The notes: generated by a model from the letters alone, not told the origin. 64,000 bases of DNA from Roseateles sp049532965 (GCF_049532965.1 NZ_CP186694.1:3968001-4032000), one strand, 5' to 3'. Positions 54,701-63,536 are shown, numbered from the stretch's first letter. Made by a program: numbers and translations.

Positions 54701-56776
54701 CGCGGTGCCGCTGATCGTCAGCGGTCCGCTGGTGGACAGCGTGTCGAGCTCGCCCAGCGTGACGGCGCTGCCCGACCAGGTGGCCAGGTTGCCGGTCGCC
54801 GTCCCGGTCAGCGTGATGGCGCCGCCGGCGCTGCTGGTCAGCGCGTTGTTGCCGTTCAGGTAGACGCCGATGTTGCCGGTGGAGAAAAGCAACGCCCCGT
54901 TGGCGTTCGTGCCGGTCACCGTCGCGGTGCCGCCGCTGGTGCCGGCGATCGAGATCGGCCCCGACGCCGTGCTGAACGCGTTCGAACGCAGCCACACGCC
55001 GCGGCTGTTGCTGCTGCCGCTCAAGGTGCCGGTCAGCGAGATGCCGCCGGCGCCGGTGGTGGTCCAGACGCTGTTGCTGATGTCGACCGCAGGGGCGGTG
55101 GCCGACGGCGCGCCAGTGGCGGCGACCGTGATGTTGCCGCCATTGGCGCTGATGTCGACGAAGGACAGCCGCACCGCGCTGTTGCCGGCGGCAGTGGTGG
55201 TCGCGGAGGCGCTCATGGACACGTTGAGCGCGCCACTCGTGCTGGTGATCGTCCGATGCGTGCCGGCGGTGGCATCGGTGGTGATGCGGCCATCCGCGAT
55301 CAGGCTGAGCGTGGCCGACCCTCCCGCCGTCTTGGCGATATTGCCGTTGATCGAGATGTTGCCTTCCTGTGCGCCAGCCCCCACGGTGCGGATCGTGACG
55401 TCGCTGCCGCTGTTGAGGATGCTCTCGATGCTGCCGACGTTGACCAGCGACCCCGTCCCGGTCGGCGTCCAGACGCCGCCGGAAAAGCCGCCTCCTGTCT
55501 GCGTCCCCGAGGAAATGACCACGTTGTAGGGATCCAGCAACCACAGGCCGCCAGGGCCTGAGACGTTCACGTCGATGCCGTCCGTGTTCAGCGCATGGCC
55601 GGAAGTCTCGATCCGGCCGCCCGCACCGCCTTGCGGCCCGCCTGCCGCTCGAAGCCGACCATGCGCGTTCGCGACGTCGGTGCCCCAGACGACCACCTCG
55701 CCGCCCGGCCCCCGAGAGGTCGCGCTCGCATCGATGCGCGCCGTCGGCGCGACGTATGCGGCCGAGGCGTTCGGGGACGGGCCCGCGCCCTGGAAGCTCC
55801 CGCCGATCAGGACCTGGCCGCCGCCGCCGGGGCCGCTCGCGTCGACCTGCGCAGCACCGAACACGCCCACCTTGTCGGCCAGCACGCGGACCGTGCCACC
55901 GGTCTCGCCGGGCGCCTGGGCGCTGGCATCGATCCGCCCCTCCACCCGCGCGATGCCGGTGGCCGGATCGCCGATCAACTCGATCGTGCCGCGATGGTGG
56001 CGCACCGTCCGCGCCTGCACGACGCCGGAGGAGTTCACGACCGACTCGGCCAGTCCCTCCATGCCGCGCGCCGTCAGCACGACATGGCCCCCGTCGGCTG
56101 CAATCAGTCCGCCGTTGTCGACCAGGGCCTGCGCCGCCCCGCGGCTGATCGTGTAGCCGAGCGGACTGCCATCCGCGAGCGTCAGCGAGAGGGCGCTCGC
56201 GCCCGCGAGCAGCACGTTCCCTGCCGGCGCGTTCATCGTGCCGGCGTTCTCGACGCGGGCCGCGACGAGCGCCAGCTTGCCGCCGCTGCCCGCCTGGAGC
56301 GTCCCGCGATTGACGACACTGGCCACGCTGTCGCCAGCGAGGTGGAAGCGGCCCGCTTCGAAGTCCGCGTTGCCGAGCTGCAGCGTGCTGGCGACGAGGC
56401 TACCCACATCGACCCGCGCACCCGCACCGAATAGCACCCCGTTCGGATTGAGCAGGAACACGGTGCCGTTGGCGCTGAGCTCGCCGAGGATGGCGCTGGG
56501 CTCGCGGCCGGTCACGCGATTGAGCGCGATGGCTCCCGACCCTGGTTGCACGAAGCGCACCGCCTCGCCCGCGCCGACGCTGAACGCCGACCAGTCGATC
56601 GCGAGCCGCGGGGATTGCTGGGTGATGGTGGTCGTGGCACCGCTCTGCGCGATGCGTCCCGTGCCGGACGTCACGATGCCGTCCTTGGGTCCGCCATGCG
56701 CGGCCTGCGTCGCGACAAGGCCGTTCAGCAACAGCAGTGCGGCCCACGCGCCGGGACGCAGCGGGGCGGCAGCCAT
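51770..56776 (-). CDS. Filamentous haemagglutinin-like TpsA exoprotein
   Basis: 1668 aa from ATG 56776. A signal (ALLLLNGLVATQAA) precedes the TPS secretion domain with FLLNPNGVLFGAGARVDVG. A beta-helix of Gly/Ser/Thr/Ala-rich repeats fills the centre, including about six units of 67 aa between residues 895 and 1305. Near 1435 onward, MBG-like domains occur (SPIDAVNTKVYDGGQTNPD; ISVQDAVRLIGQRNPAFSV). It is likely an adhesin, released or kept at the surface. It lies just upstream of its transporter gene. Toxin-like CdiA C-terminus features are not seen. Confidence 0.93.
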   Translation of the reverse strand: MAAAPLRPGAWAALLLLNGLVATQAAHGGPKDGIVTSGTGRIAQSGATTTITQQSPRLAIDWSAFSVGAGEAVRFVQPGSGAIALNRVTGREPSAILGELSANGTVFLLNPNGVLFGAGARVDVGSLVASTLQLGNADFEAGRFHLAGDSVASVVNRGTLQAGSGGKLALVAARVENAGTMNAPAGNVLLAGASALSLTLADGSPLGYTISRGAAQALVDNGGLIAADGGHVVLTARGMEGLAESVVNSSGVVQARTVRHHRGTIELIGDPATGIARVEGRIDASAQAPGETGGTVRVLADKVGVFGAAQVDASGPGGGGQVLIGGSFQGAGPSPNASAAYVAPTARIDASATSRGPGGEVVVWGTDVANAHGRLRAAGGPQGGAGGRIETSGHALNTDGIDVNVSGPGGLWLLDPYNVVISSGTQTGGGFSGGVWTPTGTGSLVNVGSIESILNSGSDVTIRTVGAGAQEGNISINGNIAKTAGGSATLSLIADGRITTDATAGTHRTITSTSGALNVSMSASATTTAAGNSAVRLSFVDISANGGNITVAATGAPSATAPAVDISNSVWTTTGAGGISLTGTLSGSSNSRGVWLRSNAFSTASGPISIAGTSGGTATVTGTNANGALLFSTGNIGVYLNGNNALTSSAGGAITLTGTATGNLATWSGSAVTLGELDTLSTSGPLTISGTASNPAASSYRNQQSTVALIGGGTNAVQLTGGSVTITGNNLTVGGASSTSNSNAAVKLDGKVNITATSGALQISGSNAGGDGVWGSGTAAVRLSAPATMPIQITARSLDSVSGYSGLYIGGPATLSVLTNSPLQITAESQVAARRAFWNKGGLIVPGALSITSAAGMIADDTAFGGYFHVGGPASITASGAGNTVSLVNAGNAFAGGLSVSAADTTLFNSTALTLGASAVSGALTVTAPGIAQTGAITVSGATALHAGTSAITLGNAGNAFGGAVGITGGATTLAAAAPLTLGASTVTGALTVDAPGVSQSGALAVSGATTITSGTSPITLTHSANVFGAAVSLNGGDAAIQSSLPLTFALSALSGHLVATAPGIVQSGAVSIAGTSTLSSGASAITLADGGNVFGGAVSVASGDATIVAQAPLTFGASTLSGALSATAPGIQQSGTLSVAGPSAFATGTATLLLADASNAFGGAVSFATGDATINAQTPLTFAPSAAGGSLTVNAPNIQQTGALSVGGAATLNSGGSDITLTRLDNVFSGPVALTARNASVAAGGPLVLGASSVSGDLDVVAAGLSQLGALTVGGVATLDGGGGAVLLRDSLNALSTLRVVGAADLAVVNGQAMTVSGVSAGGATSLTTLAGDLTASGVWQVTGGDLTLSAGAARARGDAAGGDVHSTATLVLDPGRVVTVYSGSLDGTGLAGSLAERATSGSGNFRYGRQAGDAPGAAGVGDGTTFVMYRVRPVLTVSPIDAVNTKVYDGGQTNPDIAYTVTGLRQGDTTAMALTGRLTRAPGEDSGRHAIQPGSLADRLGYAVALAPDHSYVITPAPLLISVQDAVRLIGQRNPAFSVTYAGLVAGQSAESSDLSGSLRFITSATPSAPPGRYEVQAQGLTSRNYELRYEAGVLTVLPASAGGVGTGSEESASRYLSALADVFWASRVMGWVPTQRALPAKGTGGRWWTDVVWVETRTPMAHRVR
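52860..54090 (-). repeat. Tandem 201-bp coding repeats within tpsA
   Basis: About six 67-aa units follow the pattern PLTxGASxxSGxLxVxAPGI, then QSGAL, then ITLxxxxNxFGGAV. Spacing between the first two is 67 residues. They are diverged, not identical, so they represent old structural repeats of a beta-helix. Confidence 0.8.
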
Positions 56777-57054
56777 GCGCCCTCTTGAGGGGGCGTCCGG
56801 GTGCCGGGACAGAGGGGACAGATCGTGTTTCTCCACGGTAAACGAAGTGAACACCCGGTGAGGAAAACGGTCAAGCGGGCCATCCACCCGTGTCGGGGGC
56901 GGGAGAACGGCAACACAACGCAACAAGCACGCCGCAATGCCCGCCACATCACGGACCGTTGAAGGCCTTCCTCCCCACGCCAGGAACGGGCTTTGCCTTG
57001 AGCCCGGACCCCATCCTGAGCAACATCCCAACAACGTCGAACAAGGAGGATCCG
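56777..57054. promoter_or_regulatory. Divergent tpsA / GH15 intergenic region
   Basis: 278 bp holding the promoters of both genes. The GH15 ribosome site AAGGAGGA (57043-57050) is clear. I could not identify convincing -35/-10 pairs for either side or any named operator. Confidence 0.4.
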
Positions 57055-58848
57055 ATGGATGCAGCCTCACTCAAGCTGGGCCTCGTCGGCAACTGCGCCG
57101 TCAGCGCACTGATCGACGACCGCGCCCGCGTCGTCTGGTGCTGCGCGCCGCGCTTCGACGGCGACCCGGTCTTCCACGCGCTGATCGACTCGCCCGACGG
57201 CATCGGCCTGGACGGTACGTTCCAGGTCTTGCTGGAGGACGTCGTGCGCAGCGAGCAGGCCTACGACCACGGCACCGCGGTGCTGCGCACCCGCCTCTAC
57301 GACGCGCATGGCAATGGCATCGAGGTCACCGACTTCATGCCGCGCTTCTTCCTGCATGACCGGCCGTATCGTCCGACGATGCTGGTGCGCCGCATGCGGC
57401 CGATCCAGGGCCATCCGCGCATCCGCGTGATCCTGCGGCCGGTGGTCCAGTGGGGCTCGGCCCATCCGTCGCGCACACGCGGCAGCAATCACCTGCGCTT
57501 CGTCGGTCCCGACTTCACCATCCGCCTGACCACGAACGCGCCGCTCACCTACGTCCAGGACGAGACGCCGTTCGCACTGGACATGCCGATGAGCTTCATC
57601 TTCGGGCCCGACGAGACGCTCGACCGCGGCGTCGAAGACACCGCGCGGACGCTGGAGGAAAGGACGATCAGCTACTGGCGCGACTGGACGCGCCGCCTGG
57701 CCATTCCGCTCGAGTGGCAGGAGGCCGTGATCCGCGCCGCCATCACGCTGAAGATGTGCCTCTATGAGGAGACCGGCGCGATCGTCGCCGCCATGACGAC
57801 CAGCGTGCCGGAGGCGCCGCACACGCAGCGCAATTGGGATTACCGCTACTGCTGGCTGCGCGACGCGTTCTTCGTCGTGCGCGCGCTCAACAGCCTGTCC
57901 GAGACCGGCACGATGGAGGACTACCTGCGCTGGATGCGCAACATCGTCGGCCAGTCGCGCGACGGCCATGTGCAGCCGCTCTATGGCATCGGGCTCGAGG
58001 CACGCCTCACCGAGTACCTGGTGCCGCACCTGCGCGGCTACCGCGGCATGGGCCCGGTCCGGTCCGGCAACCAGGCGTTCGAGCACTTCCAGCACGACGT
58101 CTACGGCAACATCGTGCTGGGGTCGGCGCAGGCGTTCTTCGACCACCGGCTGCATCAGCGCGCCGGCGTCGACGAGTTCGCGCTGCTCGAGCGCGCCGGC
58201 GAGCAGGCCTTCGCGATCCACGACAAGCCCGACGCCAGCATGTGGGAGCTGCGCACGCGAGCGCGCGTGCACACCTCGTCGGTGCTGATGAACTGGGCCG
58301 CCTGCGACCGCCTCGCCAAGATCGCCCGGGTCCTGGCGCTGCCGCAGCGGGCGGCGCTGTGGCAGGACCGCGCCGACCTGATCAAGCGCAAGATCCTCGA
58401 CAACGCCTGGAGCGATCAGCGCAAGGCCTTCGTCGAGAGCTTCGGCGGCAAGGACCTGGACGCGAGCGTGCTGCTGATGACGGAGGTGGGCTTCATCGAC
58501 CCGCGCGATCCACGCTTCGTCAGCACGGTGGACGCGCTGGAAGCCTCGCTCTGCGACGGACCCTACATGCGTCGCTACGAGGCGCCGGACGACTTCGGCA
58601 AGCCCGAGACCTCGTTCAACATCTGCGCGTTCTGGCGCATCGACGCGCTCGCGCGCATCGGCCGCGTGCAGGAGGCGCGCGAGATCTTCGAGGCGCTGCT
58701 GGCCGCGCGCAACCATCTGGGCCTGCTGTCCGAGGACACGCATCCCGTCACCGGCGAGCTGTGGGGCAACTTCCCGCAGACCTATTCGATGGTCGGCATC
58801 ATCAACGGCGCGGTGCGGCTGTCCCGCCCGTGGGAGTCGCAGATCTGA
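57055..58848 (+). CDS. Glycoside hydrolase family 15 protein (glucoamylase/trehalase-like)
   Basis: 597 aa, soluble with no signal peptide. The start at 57055 follows AAGGAGGA. An N-terminal beta-sandwich (residues 1-230; LVGNCAVSALIDDRARVVWC) joins an (alpha/alpha)6 barrel with RNWDYRYCWLRDAFFVVRAL, the GH15 signature, and GELWGNFPQTYSMVGIINGA at the end carrying a probable catalytic Glu. Bacterial relatives hydrolyse trehalose, dextrins or isomalto-oligosaccharides. Its cytoplasmic location suggests a role in compatible-solute or glycogen turnover. Confidence 0.92.
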   Translation: MDAASLKLGLVGNCAVSALIDDRARVVWCCAPRFDGDPVFHALIDSPDGIGLDGTFQVLLEDVVRSEQAYDHGTAVLRTRLYDAHGNGIEVTDFMPRFFLHDRPYRPTMLVRRMRPIQGHPRIRVILRPVVQWGSAHPSRTRGSNHLRFVGPDFTIRLTTNAPLTYVQDETPFALDMPMSFIFGPDETLDRGVEDTARTLEERTISYWRDWTRRLAIPLEWQEAVIRAAITLKMCLYEETGAIVAAMTTSVPEAPHTQRNWDYRYCWLRDAFFVVRALNSLSETGTMEDYLRWMRNIVGQSRDGHVQPLYGIGLEARLTEYLVPHLRGYRGMGPVRSGNQAFEHFQHDVYGNIVLGSAQAFFDHRLHQRAGVDEFALLERAGEQAFAIHDKPDASMWELRTRARVHTSSVLMNWAACDRLAKIARVLALPQRAALWQDRADLIKRKILDNAWSDQRKAFVESFGGKDLDASVLLMTEVGFIDPRDPRFVSTVDALEASLCDGPYMRRYEAPDDFGKPETSFNICAFWRIDALARIGRVQEAREIFEALLAARNHLGLLSEDTHPVTGELWGNFPQTYSMVGIINGAVRLSRPWESQI

Positions 58849-58854
58849 CGGCGG

Positions 58855-60927
58855 TCAGGCGCGGCGGGTGCGTGCCACCCAGCGCTCAAGCCAGTCGACG
58901 ATGCGGCGGGCCGCGTCCAGGCGATGCGACGGCCGCCCGTTGCCCATCAGGTGGTGCGAACCGCCTGGATACAGCACCATCTCGGCGGGCGTGCCGGCGC
59001 GCTGCAGCTTGACCAGCAGTTCCTCCGACTGGCCCATCGGGCAGCGCTGGTCGCTCTTGCCCTGGATCAGCAGGGTGGGCGTGATGGCCTCATCGACATG
59101 CTCGACGGGCGACAGGCGCTTGATCGCGCCCCGGTTGTCCTGCGGCCGGCTCTGCATCGCGAAGGGATCGGCGTAGTAGCCGCTGTCCGAGGTCCCGTAG
59201 TGCGACGCCAGGTCGGCCACGGGCGCGCTGATGACCGCCGCGCGGAAGCGGCGATCCTGACCGATCGCCCAGGCCGCCATGTAGCCGCCGTACGACGAGC
59301 CGGCGATGGCGATGCGCTCGTCCACCAGCCCGTCGCGCTGCAGGGCGTCGATGGCGGCGAGGTGCTGCGGAAAGTCCAGTTCGCCCCAGTGGCCCTTCAA
59401 ACGCTCGCTGAATGCGCGGCCGTAGCTGCTGGATCCGACCGCGTCCAGCGCGAGGATCGCCCAGCCCCGGCCGGTCAGCGTCTGCCAGTACGGCGAGTTC
59501 GAATACTGCATCGCCACATAGCTGGCTGGACCGCCATGCACATCGACGAGAAGCGGCATCGGCTGCTGCTCGGCTGACGGCAAGAACAGCCAGCCGGACA
59601 CGCATTCCTGGCCGCCGCGGCCGTCGGGCACCGTGAACTCGCGCCGCTCCACGCGCGGCACGTCGCGCTCATGCCACCACGCGTTGAAGTCGGTCAGCCG
59701 GCGCGGTGCCGCGCAGGCGCTCGATGAGGCGCCCGGCGACGCGTCCGATGCGGCGCCCGGCTCGCGCCATGCCGCGGCGTACAGCTCCAGCGGGTGGTCC
59801 ACGCCCTCCTGGGTGAAGATCACGTGCTGCCGGGTAGCCGCCATCAAGGCCACCTGCGCCTTCTCCGGATCGACGAGGGCGTGCAGCTCGCCGCTGTCCG
59901 GGTCGATGACCGCAGCGCGCTGCAGGCCCCGCCACGCCTGAAGGAACGCGAGGCGGCGGCCGTCGTCGATCCAGTGCAAGTTGTTCTGCACGGCCTCCAG
60001 GTGTTCATCGCCGAGCGGGCGGATATCGCCGCTCTCCAGTTCGCAGAGCCACAGCCGCATGATGGGATCGCCACCGTCCTCGGCGCCTATGAACGCGATG
60101 CGGCGGCCATCGGGTGACCAGCTCGGCATCGTCGCCGTCGCGACGCCGTTGGAGTAGCGCACCGGCTCGCCGACCAGCCGGCAGGTGTCGACATCGACCT
60201 CCAAGGTCCAGAGGTCGCTGCAATGGACCTGCTTCGGATCGCCGCGCGTGCGGCCGTACGCCAGCCGCCGTCCGTCGGGCGACCAGCTGAAATGATCGGC
60301 GTCGAAGTCGCCCTGTGTCAGCACCGTGCCTTCGCCCGTGGCGGCGTCGATCAGGACCAGGTGCAGCCGGCTCGACAGCACATAGCCCTGCCCATCGGAC
60401 TTGTAGGGCAACCGCCAGACGAATTCCGGCGCGTGCGTGGGCCGGGCCTTGCGCTGCAGGTCGAGCTGCTCCGTGGCCTCGGCACGGCCTTCAGGATCGA
60501 CGTTGATCGCGCAGAGCGCGGCCAGATGGCGCCCGGCCGGATGCCAGGCGACGTCCACCACGGCGCATTCGAAGCGCGTCAGCTGCCGCGCTTCGCCACC
60601 ATCGGCGGGTATCAGGTACAGCTGCGGCGGGCCGCCGTGACGGTCGCTAATGAAGACGATCTGCTGGCCGTCCGGCGACCAACGCGGCGACCGGTCCAGC
60701 CCCGGCACCCGCGTGAGCCTTCGCGGCTCGCCGCCGGTCGTGGGCACCAGCCACAACTGGGACTGGTAGCTGTCGCCGTCGCGGTCGATCGACTTCAGCG
60801 CGCAAACGATGCGCTCGCCGTCGGAGGCGACATCGAAGTCCGTGATTCGTTGTTCCAGCAACAGATCGTCGACCTCGAACCCGCGCGGCGCGGAATCCCT
60901 TGCCTGGTCAAGCGTTGCCGTCGTCAT
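58855..60927 (-). CDS. S9 family peptidase (acylaminoacyl-peptidase-like)
   Basis: 690 aa from ATG 60927, with GGGAGG upstream; no signal peptide. Residues 1-410 form a TolB-like beta-propeller (RSPRWSPDGQQIVFISDRHG, MPSWSPDGRRIAFIGAEDGG). The alpha/beta-hydrolase domain has nucleophile Ser in IAGSSYGGYMAAW, Asp in LIQGKSDQRCPMGQSEELL and His in PGGSHHLMG. It degrades oligopeptides. It converges with the GH15 gene 6 bp apart. Confidence 0.94.
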   Translation of the reverse strand: MTTATLDQARDSAPRGFEVDDLLLEQRITDFDVASDGERIVCALKSIDRDGDSYQSQLWLVPTTGGEPRRLTRVPGLDRSPRWSPDGQQIVFISDRHGGPPQLYLIPADGGEARQLTRFECAVVDVAWHPAGRHLAALCAINVDPEGRAEATEQLDLQRKARPTHAPEFVWRLPYKSDGQGYVLSSRLHLVLIDAATGEGTVLTQGDFDADHFSWSPDGRRLAYGRTRGDPKQVHCSDLWTLEVDVDTCRLVGEPVRYSNGVATATMPSWSPDGRRIAFIGAEDGGDPIMRLWLCELESGDIRPLGDEHLEAVQNNLHWIDDGRRLAFLQAWRGLQRAAVIDPDSGELHALVDPEKAQVALMAATRQHVIFTQEGVDHPLELYAAAWREPGAASDASPGASSSACAAPRRLTDFNAWWHERDVPRVERREFTVPDGRGGQECVSGWLFLPSAEQQPMPLLVDVHGGPASYVAMQYSNSPYWQTLTGRGWAILALDAVGSSSYGRAFSERLKGHWGELDFPQHLAAIDALQRDGLVDERIAIAGSSYGGYMAAWAIGQDRRFRAAVISAPVADLASHYGTSDSGYYADPFAMQSRPQDNRGAIKRLSPVEHVDEAITPTLLIQGKSDQRCPMGQSEELLVKLQRAGTPAEMVLYPGGSHHLMGNGRPSHRLDAARRIVDWLERWVARTRRA

Positions 60928-60949
60928 GGGCCCTCCCGCCAGCGGACGC

Positions 60950-60975
60950 AAAAAGGCCCCGGCGAGCCGGGGCCT
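60950..60975 (-). terminator. Rho-independent terminator on the minus strand
   Basis: AGGCCCCGG (60954-60962) pairs with CCGGGGCCT (60967-60975) across a 4-nt loop; on the minus strand the stem is followed by a T-run (60950-60954 read as A on plus). It follows the Gln-rich gene and precedes the S9 peptidase start. Confidence 0.88.
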
Positions 60976-60985
60976 GGCACCTCAC

Positions 60986-61249
60986 TCAGCGCTCTTCGCG
61001 GCGAGAGCCACCATCCTGGCGCTGGGTCGCGTCATTGCGCTGACGGCTGCTGCCCTCTTCCTGGCGGGACGCTTGATTGCGCTGGTCTTGCTGGCCTTGC
61101 TGACGCTGGTTCTCCTGACCTTGCTGGCCCTGCTGACGCTGGCCCTGCTGGCCCTGGGAACCACTGCCCTGCTGGCCGCCGCCCTGGCTTTGACCTTGCT
61201 GGCGCTGGTTCTGTTGGCCCTGGTTGTTCTGGTTGGATTGCTGGTTCAT
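60986..61249 (-). CDS. Gln/Gly-rich low-complexity small protein
   Basis: 87 aa from ATG 61249, with GGAG upstream. About 40 percent Gln plus Gly, Asn, Arg and Ser (units like GQQGQRQQGQQGQENQ), with no hydrophobic core or signal, so it is probably disordered. A proper ribosome site and a terminator 11 bp after the stop support it as a real gene. The antisense frame is an implausible Leu run. The stress-gene neighbourhood suggests a hydration or desiccation role; this is speculation. Confidence 0.7.
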   Translation of the reverse strand: MNQQSNQNNQGQQNQRQQGQSQGGGQQGSGSQGQQGQRQQGQQGQENQRQQGQQDQRNQASRQEEGSSRQRNDATQRQDGGSRREER

Positions 61250-61454
61250 GGCATCTCCAGTGGAAGACATCGGCACGACGCCGACAAACCTTCGGGGCAA
61301 CGCTCATACCAGAGAACCGATCAGGGGATTGGGGTCAGTCGTTGCCAATCGCTTTTGTGGAACGGGCCTTGCCAGATCACCGTCATCGCGCCAGCGATGC
61401 GGCTCCTCGAGCCGCGCTCACGCCCCTCCCCCAGCTCAACCGCAAGGAGTCCTC

Positions 61455-62372
61455 ATGTTTTCCCACAACAAACGACTGCAGTACACAGTCCGCGTCAGCG
61501 AGTGCAACCCGGCGCTCGCGAACCTGATGCTCGAACAGTTCGGCGGTCCGCAGGGCGAGCTCGCCGCCGCCTGCCGCTACTTCACGCAGGCGCTCGGCGA
61601 AGACGACCCCGGCCGCAAGGACATGCTGCTGGACATCGCCACCGAGGAGCTCAGCCACCTCGAGGTGATCGGCACCATCGTCGCCATGCTCAACAAGGGC
61701 GCGAAGGGCAAGCTGGCGGAGGCCACCGACTCCGAAGCCGAGCTGTTCCGCTCGTTGCAAGGCGCCGGCAACGACTCGCACGTCACGCAGGTGCTGTACG
61801 GCGGCGGGCCGGCGCTGACGAACTCGGGCGGCCAGCTCTGGAATGCCGGCTACATCGACAGCATCGGTGAGCCGACCGCCGACCTGCGCTCCAACATCGC
61901 CGCCGAGGCACGCGCCAAGATCGTCTACGAGCGGCTGATCGCGGTGACCGACGATCCCGGCGTGAAGGAGGCGCTCGGCTTCCTGATGACGCGCGAGATC
62001 GCACACCAGAAGTCCTTCGAGAAGGCGCTGTACGCGATCAGCCCGAACTTCCCGCCCGGCAAGCTGCCGGGCAAGCGCGAGTTCGCGGGCGTCTACTTCA
62101 ACATGTCGCAGGGCGAGGGCGATCGGCGCGGGCCCTGGAACAACGAGCCGCATTTCGCCTACGTGTCGGACCGCGAGCAGCAGTCGGCGGTGGACGGCGG
62201 CGACGGTCAGCCGTCGGTGGCGATGACGCCGGAGGAAGAACAGGCCTGTGAGGCGATGCGGACCCGCACCGCATCGGATCCGATGAGCGAGCCCGTCACC
62301 GGCGTGGAGCTGGGCAGCGGGGCGACGCCGGTGGATGCGGCGAATGCGGCGATGAACAAGCCCTTGCCATGA
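61455..62372 (+). CDS. Manganese catalase (non-haem)
   Basis: 305 aa, starting at ATG 61455 after AAGGAGT. A ferritin-like four-helix bundle binds two Mn. Ligand regions are GPQGELAAACRYFTQA, TEELSHLEVIGTIV, and MTREIAHQKSFEKAL. It destroys H2O2 in the cytoplasm. The C-terminal 60 residues are Glu/Ala-rich and variable, as in the family. The last 77 bp overlap the antisense membrane-protein gene. Confidence 0.94.
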   Translation: MFSHNKRLQYTVRVSECNPALANLMLEQFGGPQGELAAACRYFTQALGEDDPGRKDMLLDIATEELSHLEVIGTIVAMLNKGAKGKLAEATDSEAELFRSLQGAGNDSHVTQVLYGGGPALTNSGGQLWNAGYIDSIGEPTADLRSNIAAEARAKIVYERLIAVTDDPGVKEALGFLMTREIAHQKSFEKALYAISPNFPPGKLPGKREFAGVYFNMSQGEGDRRGPWNNEPHFAYVSDREQQSAVDGGDGQPSVAMTPEEEQACEAMRTRTASDPMSEPVTGVELGSGATPVDAANAAMNKPLP

Positions 62373-62841
62373 GGTCATGGCGGCGCTCGCGCAGCGCCGC
62401 CGCCGCCAGCCCCACGGCGAACGCGACGTAGACGCCGGCCAGCGGCCATGCCGTCAGCCGGCGCTCGAAGCCCGGAGTCAACCGGCGCGGCGCGACCAGC
62501 AGGTCCACGGCGGCGGCGACCGCGGTCACCGCCGCGGCCTCGGCCGCGATGCGGGCGTCGCCATGGTCGAGCGCGCTGCGGCGCGTCCGCAGCGTCGCGA
62601 AGATCGACGCCCAGAAGAACGACGACGCCTGGTGTGTCATCGTCCCCACCACGGTGTGGCGGATGCTGAAGCGCTGCGCATGCGCGGCGCGCTCGCCGAA
62701 GAACCAATGGCTCGGCCCGTTCAGGCCGGTCGGCACGCCGTCCCCGCTCAGCCGGCTGGCCAGCATCAATGCGGCGGCGGACAGCAGCCCGCTCCACCAG
62801 CCCGACGCCATCGCCAGCGCGATCACCCGTGTCTTGTCCAT
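62296..62841 (-). CDS. Hypothetical membrane protein, 181 aa
   Basis: Four hydrophobic segments: ALAMASGWWSGLLSAAALML, then SFFWASIFATL, then AAVTAVAAAVDLLVA, and LAGVYVAFAVGLAAAAL. Between the first two, GPSHWFFGERAA and HTVVGTMTHQASSFFW look like conserved family blocks; I cannot name the family. The hydrophilic Pro/Ser tail (last 25 residues) overlaps the catalase gene antisense. It is divergent from the DUF2269 gene. Confidence 0.72.
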   Translation of the reverse strand: MDKTRVIALAMASGWWSGLLSAAALMLASRLSGDGVPTGLNGPSHWFFGERAAHAQRFSIRHTVVGTMTHQASSFFWASIFATLRTRRSALDHGDARIAAEAAAVTAVAAAVDLLVAPRRLTPGFERRLTAWPLAGVYVAFAVGLAAAALRERRHDLMARACSSPHSPHPPASPRCPAPRR

Positions 62842-62918
62842 GACGCCCTCGAGGAATGAGCCTTGCCGGGATCTGAGGCAATGGCCATGCCGCCTTGCCA
62901 GCTTCTGCGGTGCCCGCG

Positions 62919-63386
62919 ATGGAATACCTGATCGTCAAGTGGCTGCACATCGTGTCGTCGACGCTGGTCTTCGGGACCGGCATCGGTTCGGCATTCCACA
63001 TGCTGATGGCCAGCCTGCGCCGCGACCCGGCGATCGCGGCGCAGACGGTGCGCCAGGTGGTCTGGGCCGACTGGTTGTTCACGACCACGACGATGGTGTT
63101 CCAGCCGCTGTCCGGTTGGTACCTGGCGCATCTGATGGGGCTATCGGTACTGCAGACGCGATGGCTGGCGTGGTCGCTCGCGCTGTACGTGATCGCGGGC
63201 CTGTGCTGGCTGCCCGTGGTGTGGATCCAGATCCTGATGCGGGACATCGCCACAGCGGCCGATCGCGCCAGCAATCCGCTGCCGCCGCGCTACTTCACGC
63301 TGCTGCGGGTGTGGATCGCGCTCGGGTTCCCCGCGCTATTCGCATTCCTGGCGATCTTCTATCTGATGGTGGCGAAGCCGGTGTGA
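62919..63386 (+). CDS. DUF2269 family integral membrane protein
   Basis: 155 aa from ATG 62919. Four membrane helices are expected: YLIVKWLHIVSSTLVFGTGI, then WADWLFTTTTMVFQPLSGWY, then WSLALYVIAGLCWLPVVWIQ, and VWIALGFPALFAFLAIFYLM. The WLHI-SSTLVFGTG start with conserved His is the DUF2269 signature, and a haem-binding role has been suggested for similar small proteins. It is within the stress-like cluster. Confidence 0.85.
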   Translation: MEYLIVKWLHIVSSTLVFGTGIGSAFHMLMASLRRDPAIAAQTVRQVVWADWLFTTTTMVFQPLSGWYLAHLMGLSVLQTRWLAWSLALYVIAGLCWLPVVWIQILMRDIATAADRASNPLPPRYFTLLRVWIALGFPALFAFLAIFYLMVAKPV

Positions 63387-63536
63387 GCGCAGGCCGATGG
63401 GCGGCCGATGAGGTGGGCAGACAGGTTCGAGATGGCGGCCTGGACTGGCAGCCTTCACTTGCCTGCGCATGGGAATCCGACTTGCCGATTGAAGGCATCG
63501 GCCGCTGCGGCGGCCTCTCACCTCAAGGAGATGCTC

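Noticed and set aside
60809..61870. Plus-strand frame with a long Leu/Ala/Val run
   Set aside because: The hydrophobic run is the antisense reading of Gln codons (CAG/CTG) in the Gln-rich gene, and the frame then runs out of phase into the catalase gene.
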